Assembly: GCA_900551505.1 (NCBI GenBank) | Contig: URWK01000027.1 | Coordinates: 1-10,711, forward strand | DNA length: 10,711 bases | Origin: an uncultured Ruminococcus sp. | Lineage (GTDB): Bacteria > Bacillota > Clostridia > Oscillospirales > Ruminococcaceae | Direction of reading: 5' to 3' | Shown: piece after piece, positions 1 to 6,593 of the stretch | How positions within the stretch are numbered: the first letter of the stretch is position 1 | Layout of the letters: each line of letters opens with the position of its first letter | Position numbers and translations under genes: made by a program | The notes under the pieces: generated by a model | What the model saw: the letters and a program-made list of their open reading frames with translations, nothing else | What the model was told of the DNA's origin: nothing | Database searches by the model: none

Positions 1-22
1 ACCAGTTTAAGAGGACTGTATA

Positions 23-1846
23 TTATTCAACAGTAACTGATTTTGCAAGGTTTCTCGGCTTATCAACATCACAGCCCTTGAGAACGGAAGCATAGTAAGC
101 AATAAGCTGGAGAGGAACTGCGGTAATCATAGGCATGAGAATATCATCGGCAATAGGAAGCCTTACAACATAGTCAGCAATACCTTCCTTGAAGTCAGCA
201 TCCTTCTTGCAAACCATAACAACAGTAGCACCTCTTGACTTAACTTCTTCGATGTTGCTTACAGTCTTTTCAAAGAGTGCGGACTGAGTAGCAACGGCGA
301 TTACAGGCATTTCGTTGTCAACGAGTGAGATAGTTCCGTGCTTGAGTTCGCCTGCTGCATAAGCTTCCGAGTGAATGTAGGAGATTTCCTTGAGTTTAAG
401 AGAACCTTCCATACTCAGAGCGTAGTCAAGACCACGACCGATATATAACAGACTCTTTGCATTGATGAGCTTTGAAGCGATATACTGGCAGTTGGAAATT
501 TCGTCTTTAAGGACTTCTTCGATAAGTGACGGAATTTCTTCAAGTTCGGTTATATACTTTCTGCACTGTCCTTCTGTGATTTTGCCCTTTGCGAATGCGA
601 GTTCAAACGCAATCAGGTACATAACAGAAAGCTGAACAGAATAAGCCTTTGTCGAAGCTACTGAAATTTCAGGGCCTGCGTGTGTATAAATTACCATATC
701 GGATTCTCTTGCGATGGAAGAACCTTTTACATTTACTACTGAAAGTGTAGTTGCTCCCATGTTCTTTGCAAGGTGGAGAGCAGCTTTTGTGTCAGCGGTT
801 TCACCGGACTGTGAAACGAGAATTACAAGGTCGTCTTTTGAGATAATCGGGTTTCTGTATCTGAATTCTGAAGCAATATCAACAGTTACCGGAGTTCTTG
901 CAAGCTTTTCGATTACATACTTGCCCACAATACCTGCGTGCATGGCAGTACCGCAGGCAACAATGAAAATATTCTTGTAACTTTTCAGTTTTTCCATGGT
1001 CATTCCGCATTCTTCGAGGTTCGGAAGTCCGTTTTCGATACGGGGAGTAATTGTTGTCTTTATGGAAGTCGGCTGTTCGTGGATTTCCTTGAGCATGAAG
1101 TGTTCATAACCGCCTTTTTCGGCTGCGTCAATATCCCAGTTTGCAACCATAAGTTCTTTTTCAAGTCTCTTTCCGTGAATGTCTGTAATTTCGATATTGT
1201 CCTTGGTGAGTACAGCAATTTCGTCCTGGTCAAGGAGGTAATATTCTCTTGTGTATTTTATAATTGCAGGAACATCAGAAGCAATAAAGTTTTCGTTTTC
1301 GCCTTTACCGACAATAAGCGGACTGTCTTTTCTTACAGCAAAGATTGTTTCCGGGAAGTCCTTGAATATAATTCCGAGTGCATAAGAACCTTCAATTTCG
1401 GAAAGTACTTTTTTAATGGTTTCGTAAGGATTGCCGTCATAGTAAAAGTCAAGAAGCTTTGCAACGGTTTCCGTGTCTGTCTGGCTTTCAAATTCATAAC
1501 CCTTGCTTATAAGGAAATCCTTAATTTGCTTGTAATTTTCAATGATACCGTTGTGAACGATAGAAACACGCTTGTTTCCGTGTGGGTGGGAGTTAATATC
1601 TGACGGTTCGCCGTGAGTAGCCCAACGTGTATGACCGATACCGCAATGACCTACAGGTTTTCCGTTTTCCTTCATCTTATTGACAAGGTTTTCAAGTCTG
1701 CCTTTAGCCTTTTCAACTTTGATTTCTCCGTTTTCAAATACTGCGATACCTGCTGAGTCATAGCCACGGTATTCGAGTTTTGAAAGGGCATCAATGAGTA
1801 CATTTGTACAGTCTTTTTCTCCTATGTATCCTACAATTCCACACAT
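23..1846 (-). CDS. glmS: glutamine--fructose-6-phosphate aminotransferase (isomerizing)
   Basis: Cytosolic enzyme making glucosamine-6-phosphate from fructose-6-phosphate and glutamine, the entry step to UDP-GlcNAc and peptidoglycan. The 607-aa protein is full length for the family. It starts MCGIVGYIGE, so Cys2 becomes the N-terminal nucleophile of the class II glutamine amidotransferase domain (about 2-220), with HTRWATHG at 72-79, HNG at 98-100 and a conserved Asp at 124. Two SIS sugar-isomerase domains follow: about 285-425 (CGTAMHAG at 298-305, SQSGET at 345-350) and about 460-595 (GRGLDYALSMEGSLKLKE at 470-487, GELKHG at 499-504). The C-terminus KSVTVE is the conserved family ending. 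A strong GGAGGAGGA site lies 8 nt before ATG. It is the last visible gene of the pyrG-rpiB-upp-glmS operon, 80 nt after upp. No glmS ribozyme fits in that gap, which instead holds two competing hairpins. Confidence 0.98.
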   Translation of the reverse strand: MCGIVGYIGEKDCTNVLIDALSKLEYRGYDSAGIAVFENGEIKVEKAKGRLENLVNKMKENGKPVGHCGIGHTRWATHGEPSDINSHPHGNKRVSIVHNGIIENYKQIKDFLISKGYEFESQTDTETVAKLLDFYYDGNPYETIKKVLSEIEGSYALGIIFKDFPETIFAVRKDSPLIVGKGENENFIASDVPAIIKYTREYYLLDQDEIAVLTKDNIEITDIHGKRLEKELMVANWDIDAAEKGGYEHFMLKEIHEQPTSIKTTITPRIENGLPNLEECGMTMEKLKSYKNIFIVACGTAMHAGIVGKYVIEKLARTPVTVDIASEFRYRNPIISKDDLVILVSQSGETADTKAALHLAKNMGATTLSVVNVKGSSIARESDMVIYTHAGPEISVASTKAYSVQLSVMYLIAFELAFAKGKITEGQCRKYITELEEIPSLIEEVLKDEISNCQYIASKLINAKSLLYIGRGLDYALSMEGSLKLKEISYIHSEAYAAGELKHGTISLVDNEMPVIAVATQSALFEKTVSNIEEVKSRGATVVMVCKKDADFKEGIADYVVRLPIADDILMPMITAVPLQLIAYYASVLKGCDVDKPRNLAKSVTVE

Positions 1847-1877
1847 AGTAAATTCCTCCTCCAGAAATTTATCAAAA

Positions 1878-1913
1878 ATATGTCAGGCGTATCAGACATA
1901 TGAAAGATACGCC
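1878..1913 (-). promoter_or_regulatory. mutually exclusive hairpins in the upp-glmS spacer (candidate attenuator)
   Basis: Reading the minus-strand RNA, GGCGUAUC (1913-1906) pairs perfectly with GAUACGCC (1893-1886). AUAUGUC (1901-1895) pairs perfectly with GACAUAU (1884-1878). The second stem's left arm lies inside the first hairpin's loop, and the first stem's right arm lies inside the second's loop. Only one nucleotide joins the two right arms, too short to span an 8-bp helix as a pseudoknot, so the two should exclude each other. The second hairpin is followed by five U's, as in a weak terminator, which makes the first a possible antiterminator. The structure starts 13 nt after the upp stop and ends about 15 nt before the glmS ribosome binding site. 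The pairing is read directly; regulation is inferred. Confidence 0.45.
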
Positions 1914-1926
1914 CTTGTAACTGAAA

Positions 1927-2556
1927 TTATTTTGTACCGAACATTCTGTCGCCGGCATCTCCGAGTCCCGGAACAATATAGTTTTCGTCATTAAGACCTT
2001 TGTCCTTAGCACCGCAATAAATGTCAACGTCAGGGTGCTTTGTGAGAACGGCATCTATGCCTTCCGGTGAAGCAACGATACACATAACCTTAATGTTTGT
2101 AACGCCTGCGTTCTTGAGTTCGTCAATGGCGTTGTTTATTGAATTACCTGTTGCGAGCATAGGGTCAACGATGATTGTGTGACGTTCTGCAATGTCTTCA
2201 GGAAGCTTTGAGTAGTATTTTACAACGTCCTTGTGGTTTGAATCTCTGAACATACCGATATGACCGATTTTAGCGGCAGGAACGAGGGCGGTAACGCCTT
2301 CTACCATTCCAAGACCTGCACGGAGAATCGGAATAAAAGCAATCTTACGGCCTGAAATAACCTTTGTCTTAGCGATTGCAAGCGGTGTTTCGATTTCAAC
2401 TTCTTTGAGCGGTAAATCCCTTGTAGCTTCGTAACACATGAGTGTTGCGGTTTCGGAAACAAGTTCTCTGAATTCCTTTGCTCCTGTATTCTTATCTCTC
2501 ATAAGGGATATTTTGTGCTGAATGAGCGGGTGTTCAATAAGGTGAAGTCCAGCCAT
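1927..2556 (-). CDS. upp: uracil phosphoribosyltransferase
   Basis: Pyrimidine salvage enzyme in the cytosol: uracil + PRPP gives UMP + pyrophosphate. The 209-aa length is normal for bacterial Upp. Visible signatures are PILRAGLGM (76-84), the PRPP-binding loop VDPMLATGNS (130-139), and the uracil-binding C-terminal end GLGDAGDRMFGT (197-208). An AAGGAGG site sits 9 nt before ATG. The start lies 25 nt after the rpiB stop, so the two are surely cotranscribed. rpiB and upp also lie near each other in other Firmicutes, including Bacillus subtilis. Functionally it links PRPP supply (rpiB side) to the UTP pool used by pyrG and by UDP-sugar synthesis. No PyrR-type binding element was recognised in front of it. 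Confidence 0.98.
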   Translation of the reverse strand: MAGLHLIEHPLIQHKISLMRDKNTGAKEFRELVSETATLMCYEATRDLPLKEVEIETPLAIAKTKVISGRKIAFIPILRAGLGMVEGVTALVPAAKIGHIGMFRDSNHKDVVKYYSKLPEDIAERHTIIVDPMLATGNSINNAIDELKNAGVTNIKVMCIVASPEGIDAVLTKHPDVDIYCGAKDKGLNDENYIVPGLGDAGDRMFGTK

Positions 2557-2581
2557 GATAAAAAACCTCCTTGGTTAATGA

Positions 2582-3019
2582 TTAATTTTTGTTTTCGAGT
2601 GATGTAATGAGGTCAACACGTCTTTGATGTCTTCCGCCTTCAAATTCGGTATTGAGAAAGAGGTCAACGAGTTCTTCGGCAGTACCTGCACCGATAACTC
2701 TTGCACCAAGACAGAGAATATTGGCATCATTATGAAGTCTTGTGTATTTTACAGAAAAATGGTCGGAAGCAACGGCGGCACGGATACCTTTTATTTTGTT
2801 TGCACAGATGGACATTCCTATACCTGTTCCGCAAACGAGGATACCTTTTTCAAATTCTCCGTCTGCAACAGCCTTGCCGACCTTTTCGGCGATAAGAGGA
2901 TAGTCACAGCTTTCGCCGTCACAACCCATATCGGTATATTCAACATTGTTCTTTTCGAGAACCTTCAGTATTTCAAGTTTTAACGGATAACCTGCGTGGT
3001 CACAGCCTATAGCTATCAT
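2582..3019 (-). CDS. rpiB: ribose-5-phosphate isomerase B
   Basis: Interconverts ribulose-5-phosphate and ribose-5-phosphate in the non-oxidative pentose phosphate pathway, feeding PRPP. The 145-aa protein matches the RpiB/LacAB family: N-terminal MIAIGCDHAGYPLK, in which Asp7-His8 is the family's usual DHAG motif, the catalytic-cysteine segment LVCGTGIGMS (Cys63), and RLHNDANILCLGAR (94-107) with the conserved His96 and Asn residues. The C-terminal EGGRHQRRV (127-135) supplies the usual phosphate-binding arginines. AAAGGAG lies 9 nt before ATG. It sits 21 nt after pyrG and 25 nt before upp. Some family members act on allose-6-phosphate or galactose-6-phosphate, but the nucleotide-gene context favours the ribose enzyme. 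Confidence 0.96.
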   Translation of the reverse strand: MIAIGCDHAGYPLKLEILKVLEKNNVEYTDMGCDGESCDYPLIAEKVGKAVADGEFEKGILVCGTGIGMSICANKIKGIRAAVASDHFSVKYTRLHNDANILCLGARVIGAGTAEELVDLFLNTEFEGGRHQRRVDLITSLENKN

Positions 3020-3040
3020 GATTTGAAACTCCTTTACTAC

Positions 3041-4651
3041 TTATTTGTTTTCCTTGTTTTCGAGAGAAGCCCTTATGAAGTCGGCAAAGAGTTTCTGAGG
3101 CTTGTTAGGTCTTGACTTGAATTCAGGGTGGAACTGTACGCCGATAAACCAAGGATGGTCAGGAAGTTCAACGATTTCAACAAGCTTTTCGTCAGGTGAA
3201 AGTCCTGCAAGTTCAAGCCCCTTTGAAGTAAGCTGAGTTCTGAATGCATTGTTGAATTCCCAACGGTGACGGTGACGTTCATATATGAGGTCTTCGCCGT
3301 AAATCCGGTTAACCTTTGAACCCTTTTTGAGTTTGCACGGATACAGACCAAGACGCATTGTACCGCCCTTTTCGGTAATATCTTTCTGTTCGTCCATGAT
3401 GTCGATAACATTGAACTTTCCGTCAGGAGTAAATTCGCTTGAATTTGCTTCCGGCATACCTGCAACGTGACGTGCGAATTCGACAACAGCCATCTGCATT
3501 CCGAGGCAGATACCGAACATAGGGATTTTGTTTTCACGGGCGTATTTAATGGCTTCAATCATACCTTCAATACCTCTGTCGCCGAAACCGCCCGGAACGA
3601 TTATACCATCGCAGTCTTTAAGCATATCATCGGCAGTTTCCGGGTTGATGTCTTCGGAGTTAATCCAGAGAATATCAACTTCCGTGTCATTCGGAATACC
3701 GCCGTGTCTGAGAGCTTCCGCAACAGAAAGATATGCATCAGGGAGTGCAACGTATTTGCCAACAAGTCCGATAGTAACAGTTTTTGAAGCATTCTTCTGC
3801 TTTTCTGTCATTTCAATCCAGTCAGTAAGGTCAGGTTTTCTGTTTTCAAGTCCGAGATGATAACATACGCTTTCTGCAAGGCCTTCTTTTTCGAGCATAA
3901 GCGGAACATCATAAAGTGACGGTGCAGTCATATTCTGAATAATGTCACTCTTGCGGACGTTGCAGAAAAGACTGATTTTATCAGCCATTTCCTTTGGAAT
4001 TTCGTATTCTGTTCTGCATACGACAATATTAGGCTGAATACCGAGAGAAAGAAGTTCTTTTACAGAATGTTGTGTAGGCTTTGACTTGAGTTCATTAGAG
4101 CCGGCAATAAACGGAAGTAATGTTACATGGATATACATAGCGTTTTCACGGCCTACTTCGGAAACGAACTGTCTGATAGCTTCAAGGAATGGTGTACTTT
4201 CAATATCGCCGACAGTACCGCCGATTTCAGTAATTACAACGTCAGTGTTGGAGTGTTTTCCGACACGGTAAATACGTTCTTTGATTTCGTTGGTGATGTG
4301 AGGGATAACCTGAACAGTACCACCGAGATAATCGCCACGGCGTTCCTTGTTGAGAACTGTCCAGTAGATTTTACCCGTGGTTACATTGGAATTTACTGAA
4401 AGGTTTTCGTCAATGAAACGTTCGTAGTGTCCGAGGTCAAGGTCAGTTTCCGCACCGTCATCGGTTACAAAAACTTCTCCGTGCTGGTAAGGGCTCATAG
4501 TACCCGGGTCAACATTGATATAAGGGTCAAATTTCTGAATAGTTACCTTATAACCTCTTGCCTTGAGAAGACGACCGAGAGAAGCGGCGGTAATACCTTT
4601 ACCAAGACCGGAAACAACTCCTCCTGTTACAAAAACATACTTAATTGGCAT
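3041..4651 (-). CDS. pyrG: CTP synthase
   Basis: Converts UTP to CTP with ATP and glutamine in the cytosol. I choose the start MPIKYVFVTGG (536 aa) rather than the ATG 18 nt upstream, because that ATG overlaps the ribosome binding site (GGAGG, 4663-4667) and the family begins with this KYVFVTGGVVS segment. The synthetase domain (about 1-266) has the P-loop VSGLGKGITAAS (13-24), KFDPYINVDPGTMSP (40-54) and EIGGTVGDIES (142-152). The class I glutamine amidotransferase domain (about 290-530) has PGGFGDRG (353-360), the nucleophile in GICLGMQ (Cys382) and FHPEF with His508 and Glu510. All catalytic residues are present. First gene of the operon. Its short leader lacks the GGGC start used for reiterative-G attenuation of B. 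subtilis pyrG. Confidence 0.98.
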   Translation of the reverse strand: MPIKYVFVTGGVVSGLGKGITAASLGRLLKARGYKVTIQKFDPYINVDPGTMSPYQHGEVFVTDDGAETDLDLGHYERFIDENLSVNSNVTTGKIYWTVLNKERRGDYLGGTVQVIPHITNEIKERIYRVGKHSNTDVVITEIGGTVGDIESTPFLEAIRQFVSEVGRENAMYIHVTLLPFIAGSNELKSKPTQHSVKELLSLGIQPNIVVCRTEYEIPKEMADKISLFCNVRKSDIIQNMTAPSLYDVPLMLEKEGLAESVCYHLGLENRKPDLTDWIEMTEKQKNASKTVTIGLVGKYVALPDAYLSVAEALRHGGIPNDTEVDILWINSEDINPETADDMLKDCDGIIVPGGFGDRGIEGMIEAIKYARENKIPMFGICLGMQMAVVEFARHVAGMPEANSSEFTPDGKFNVIDIMDEQKDITEKGGTMRLGLYPCKLKKGSKVNRIYGEDLIYERHRHRWEFNNAFRTQLTSKGLELAGLSPDEKLVEIVELPDHPWFIGVQFHPEFKSRPNKPQKLFADFIRASLENKENK

Positions 4652-4662
4652 AATAAAAGCTT

Positions 4663-4667
4663 CCTCC
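4663..4667 (-). promoter_or_regulatory. pyrG ribosome binding site that fixes the start
   Basis: GGAGG on the minus strand, 11 nt before the ATG at 4651. The alternative upstream ATG (4669) overlaps this site, so it is unlikely to be used. Confidence 0.8.
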
Positions 4668-4692
4668 ATTTTAATTAATCATATTGCTTTCT

Positions 4693-4721
4693 ATTATACT
4701 ATTATTTTAAGGAAAAAGCAA
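4693..4721 (-). promoter_or_regulatory. sigma-A-type promoter for the pyrG operon
   Basis: The minus strand reads TTGCTT (4721-4716), a 17-nt spacer, then a perfect TATAAT (4698-4693). The -35 matches only TTG of the consensus. Transcription would start near 4686, leaving a leader of about 35 nt that has room for the ribosome binding site only. The promoter lies downstream of the terminator at 4745-4775, so that terminator should not act on transcripts from it. Confidence 0.65.
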
Positions 4722-4744
4722 TAACCAAATAAAAAATAATGATA

Positions 4745-4775
4745 TATAAAAAAGAAAAACTCCCAAGAGGGAGTT
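4745..4775 (-). terminator. intrinsic terminator ahead of the pyrG promoter
   Basis: Minus-strand RNA: AACUCCC (4775-4769 side), loop UCUU, GGGAGUU, a perfect 7-bp stem, followed directly by a U-rich run (UUUCUUUUUU). It would end transcripts from the histidine kinase operon, about 340 nt after the kinase stop, or a separate small transcript from the spacer. On the plus strand the hairpin is not followed by T's. Confidence 0.85.
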
Positions 4776-4799
4776 CAATAAAATTATGAAATAAAATTG

Positions 4800-4822
4800 A
4801 TTTCGGATTGAAATACCGAAAT
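4800..4822 (-). repeat. 7-bp perfect inverted repeat (RNA hairpin)
   Basis: ATTTCGG (4800-4806) and CCGAAAT (4816-4822) surround a 9-nt loop. There is no U-run after it on either strand, so it is not a terminator by itself. It lies 25 nt upstream of the terminator stem on the minus strand. Confidence 0.6.
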
Positions 4823-4828
4823 ATGGGG

Positions 4829-4881
4829 ATTATTTGGGGGTGTATTCACATTTATAAATTAAGCAAGTGAATTATTTGGGG
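4829..4881. repeat. 11-bp direct repeat ATTATTTGGGG, two copies
   Basis: Exact copies lie at 4829-4839 and 4871-4881, 42 bp apart start to start. On the minus strand they read CCCCAAATAAT. A further GGGG lies at 4825-4828, so the minus-strand RNA carries three C4-5 runs. These are the only such runs in an otherwise very AT-rich stretch. Confidence 0.6.
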
Positions 4882-4895
4882 TAAAAAATAATTCA
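4868..4895 (-). repeat. 10-bp perfect inverted repeat with C-rich loop
   Basis: TGAATTATTT (4868-4877) and AAATAATTCA (4886-4895) are exact reverse complements around 8 nt. In minus-strand RNA the loop reads UUUACCCC. The stem is almost all A/U, so stability is modest. It overlaps one copy of the 11-bp direct repeat. Confidence 0.55.
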
Positions 4896-5117
4896 GCCAA
4901 AAACGTAAATACAACATTAAAATTAAGAAAGAAGTTTTTATTGAGTATGTCTGAATTATAGACGACAATTGTGAAATCTGCGTGAAAATCTCGTGATAGT
5001 TTTGTAAAATTGTAATAAAGATATATTATTTTTTCTTGTCGGGTGAAAAAACTGTTTAAATTGCCGTGGGAAATAATTTTGCGAAAAAGCTCTTTTTTAA
5101 CATTTATGAAAATTGGT

Positions 5118-6593
5118 TTAAGAACTTTTTTCAGCTTTTTCGGGAAGTCTGGTTTCCGTACCGGCTGTTTCATCAGCCATCTTTATTTCAAACCAGAATG
5201 TAGAACCTTCGCCGAGTTTGCTCTGAACGCCGAACGGGAAATTGTGTTTTTTCAGAACGGCTTTTACAATCGAGAGTCCCAGACCTGTTCCGACAACTTC
5301 ACGCTTATGTTTTTCTGAACGATAGTATTTGTCGAATATAAGTTTTATATTTTCCTCTGAAATGCCTGCTCCGGTATCGGTAACTTCCACACGCACGAAA
5401 CCGGTGGAATAATTATTTATCTGTTTGATGAAAATTTTCTTGTCCGCACCTGTGTAATTTACGGCATTGTTTATAAGGTTATATATAACTTGTTCAATTT
5501 TAACCACATCGCAGGTAACTTCAACTTCATCATCGCCGGTAAAGTTTATGTCATATCCCGTCTGCCCCGAAATTCCCTGATAACGTTCAATAATATCCTC
5601 AAGCTTTGAGCGGATACCGAAAGTTGAGTAATTGAGTTTCTGACCACCGCTTTCAAGCTTTGAAAGGTCAAGCATATCATTTACGAGTGCTGCAAGTCTG
5701 TCGGTTTCTTCAATGATTATGTTAAGGTGTTCGTTTCGCTTTACAGGGTTATCACCTGACAAATCCCTTATCATTTCCGCATAGGCTTTGAGCATTGTAA
5801 GAGGTGTACGGAGGTCATGTGAAACATTTGCTATAAGGTCACGTTGTAAGGTGTCTACTTTTGAAATTTCTTTCGATGCATAGTTAAGAGTATTCGCAAG
5901 TTTCTGTGATTCAATATAGTTTCCGCCCTCGAATGTAGTTGAGTAATCGCCTTTTGCGAGGTTTTCGGCGGATTTGGTAATTTTTACAATAGGTTCTGCA
6001 ATCATCTTTGACATTACAAAAGAAATTACAAGCCCAAGAATAATCAGCATTGCAGTAATGATTGTCATTTGTCGCTTAATGATATTAGCGGTTGCGTTTA
6101 CCGGTTCAAGAGAAGAATTTATGAGCAGGTAGCCTGAAAAATTTCCGTCACCATCGCCGAGAACAGTTCCGAGCAGCAAGGTTTGACGGCTGATTTTCTG
6201 GTTATAGATTTTCGTGTAAATAATTCCGTGCGGACTTCCCTGAATCTGATAAATATATTCTGCGGTATTTGAATGAAAACCGTGTATAAGGCACTGACCG
6301 CCCATAAGGTCAAGTTGTTGCTGAGTTCTTCCGTACTTGTCAATTATGGAGTAGCAAATGTCATTATCGAGTGCAATCTGCTTCATTTCTTCGGTATAGT
6401 CTTCATCAGTGTAAGCTTCCACCATCTTTGAAGCAACGTCAATCACGGTATTGATTTTCATGGTTTCGTAGAATTTCTCAAGAAACACCACCTGAAAGAG
6501 CCATTGCAGGATAAACACAATGACTATAAAGAGCAGGAAATAGAGCCAGATATTGAAACGCAGGCTTCTTGTTTTTTTATTGGTTCGCTTCAA
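5118..6593 (-). CDS. membrane sensor histidine kinase, two-component system
   Basis: Inner-membrane sensor that autophosphorylates and passes phosphate to the adjacent response regulator. The 491-aa layout is: TM1 about 13-37, an extracytoplasmic sensing region about 38-175 of no family I recognise (with Cys80 and Cys101), TM2 about 176-195, HAMP-like linker about 196-248, HisKA with the H-box NVSHDLRTP (His259), and HATPase_c with the N-box NLINNAVNY (372-380), DTGAG (406-410) and GTGLGLS (435-441). All catalytic boxes are intact. A charged 20-residue tail ends the protein. The start is TTG: an in-frame TGA lies 21 nt upstream with no ATG or GTG after it, and GGGA lies 7 nt before TTG. It overlaps the regulator gene by 17 nt, which suggests translational coupling. 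The signal sensed is unknown. Confidence 0.93.
   Translation of the reverse strand: MKRTNKKTRSLRFNIWLYFLLFIVIVFILQWLFQVVFLEKFYETMKINTVIDVASKMVEAYTDEDYTEEMKQIALDNDICYSIIDKYGRTQQQLDLMGGQCLIHGFHSNTAEYIYQIQGSPHGIIYTKIYNQKISRQTLLLGTVLGDGDGNFSGYLLINSSLEPVNATANIIKRQMTIITAMLIILGLVISFVMSKMIAEPIVKITKSAENLAKGDYSTTFEGGNYIESQKLANTLNYASKEISKVDTLQRDLIANVSHDLRTPLTMLKAYAEMIRDLSGDNPVKRNEHLNIIIEETDRLAALVNDMLDLSKLESGGQKLNYSTFGIRSKLEDIIERYQGISGQTGYDINFTGDDEVEVTCDVVKIEQVIYNLINNAVNYTGADKKIFIKQINNYSTGFVRVEVTDTGAGISEENIKLIFDKYYRSEKHKREVVGTGLGLSIVKAVLKKHNFPFGVQSKLGEGSTFWFEIKMADETAGTETRLPEKAEKSS

Larger units (their letters stand above)
4679..5117. other. 439-nt AT-rich spacer between pyrG and the histidine kinase gene
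   Basis: It contains no convincing gene. From left to right it holds the pyrG promoter, the minus-strand terminator, a 7-bp hairpin (4800-4822), an 11-bp direct repeat (4829-4839 and 4871-4881), and a 10-bp hairpin (4868-4895). A perfect minus-strand TATAAT lies at 4960-4955, without a good -35. From about 4985 to 5117 only AT-rich sequence is seen. Two open frames cross part of the spacer, but neither has a ribosome binding site or recognisable protein character. The likely roles are 3'UTR of the two-component operon, or a small RNA ending at the terminator. Confidence 0.6.

Noticed and set aside
15..34. Small inverted repeat ACTGT/ACAGT across the glmS stop codon
   Set aside because: Only 5 bp with a 10-nt loop and no T-run visible before the window edge. 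Not enough for a terminator.
938..1603. 221-aa plus-strand open frame opposite glmS
   Set aside because: Antisense shadow of a clearly real gene. It is rich in Phe, Cys and Val, as expected from reading the complement, has no ribosome binding site and no family resemblance.
1847..1926. glmS ribozyme
   Set aside because: The gap to upp is only 80 nt, too short for the ribozyme with its catalytic core, and its conserved core sequence is not seen.
4745..4775. Attenuator of pyrG by reiterative G addition, as in Bacillus subtilis
   Set aside because: The terminator stem resembles that system (CUCCC...GGGAG), but no GGGC transcript start is found upstream of it on the minus strand and a good promoter lies downstream of it.
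4971..4995. Tandem near-repeat GTGAAATCT / GTGAAAATCT / GTGAT
   Set aside because: Only two and a half imperfect short units in AT-rich sequence. No array structure, so not CRISPR or a clear iteron set.
4859..5173. 104-aa minus-strand open frame overlapping the kinase 3' end
   Set aside because: No Shine-Dalgarno before its ATG. It begins inside the kinase gene in another frame, and the protein is a Lys/Phe/Asn-rich read of AT-rich spacer.
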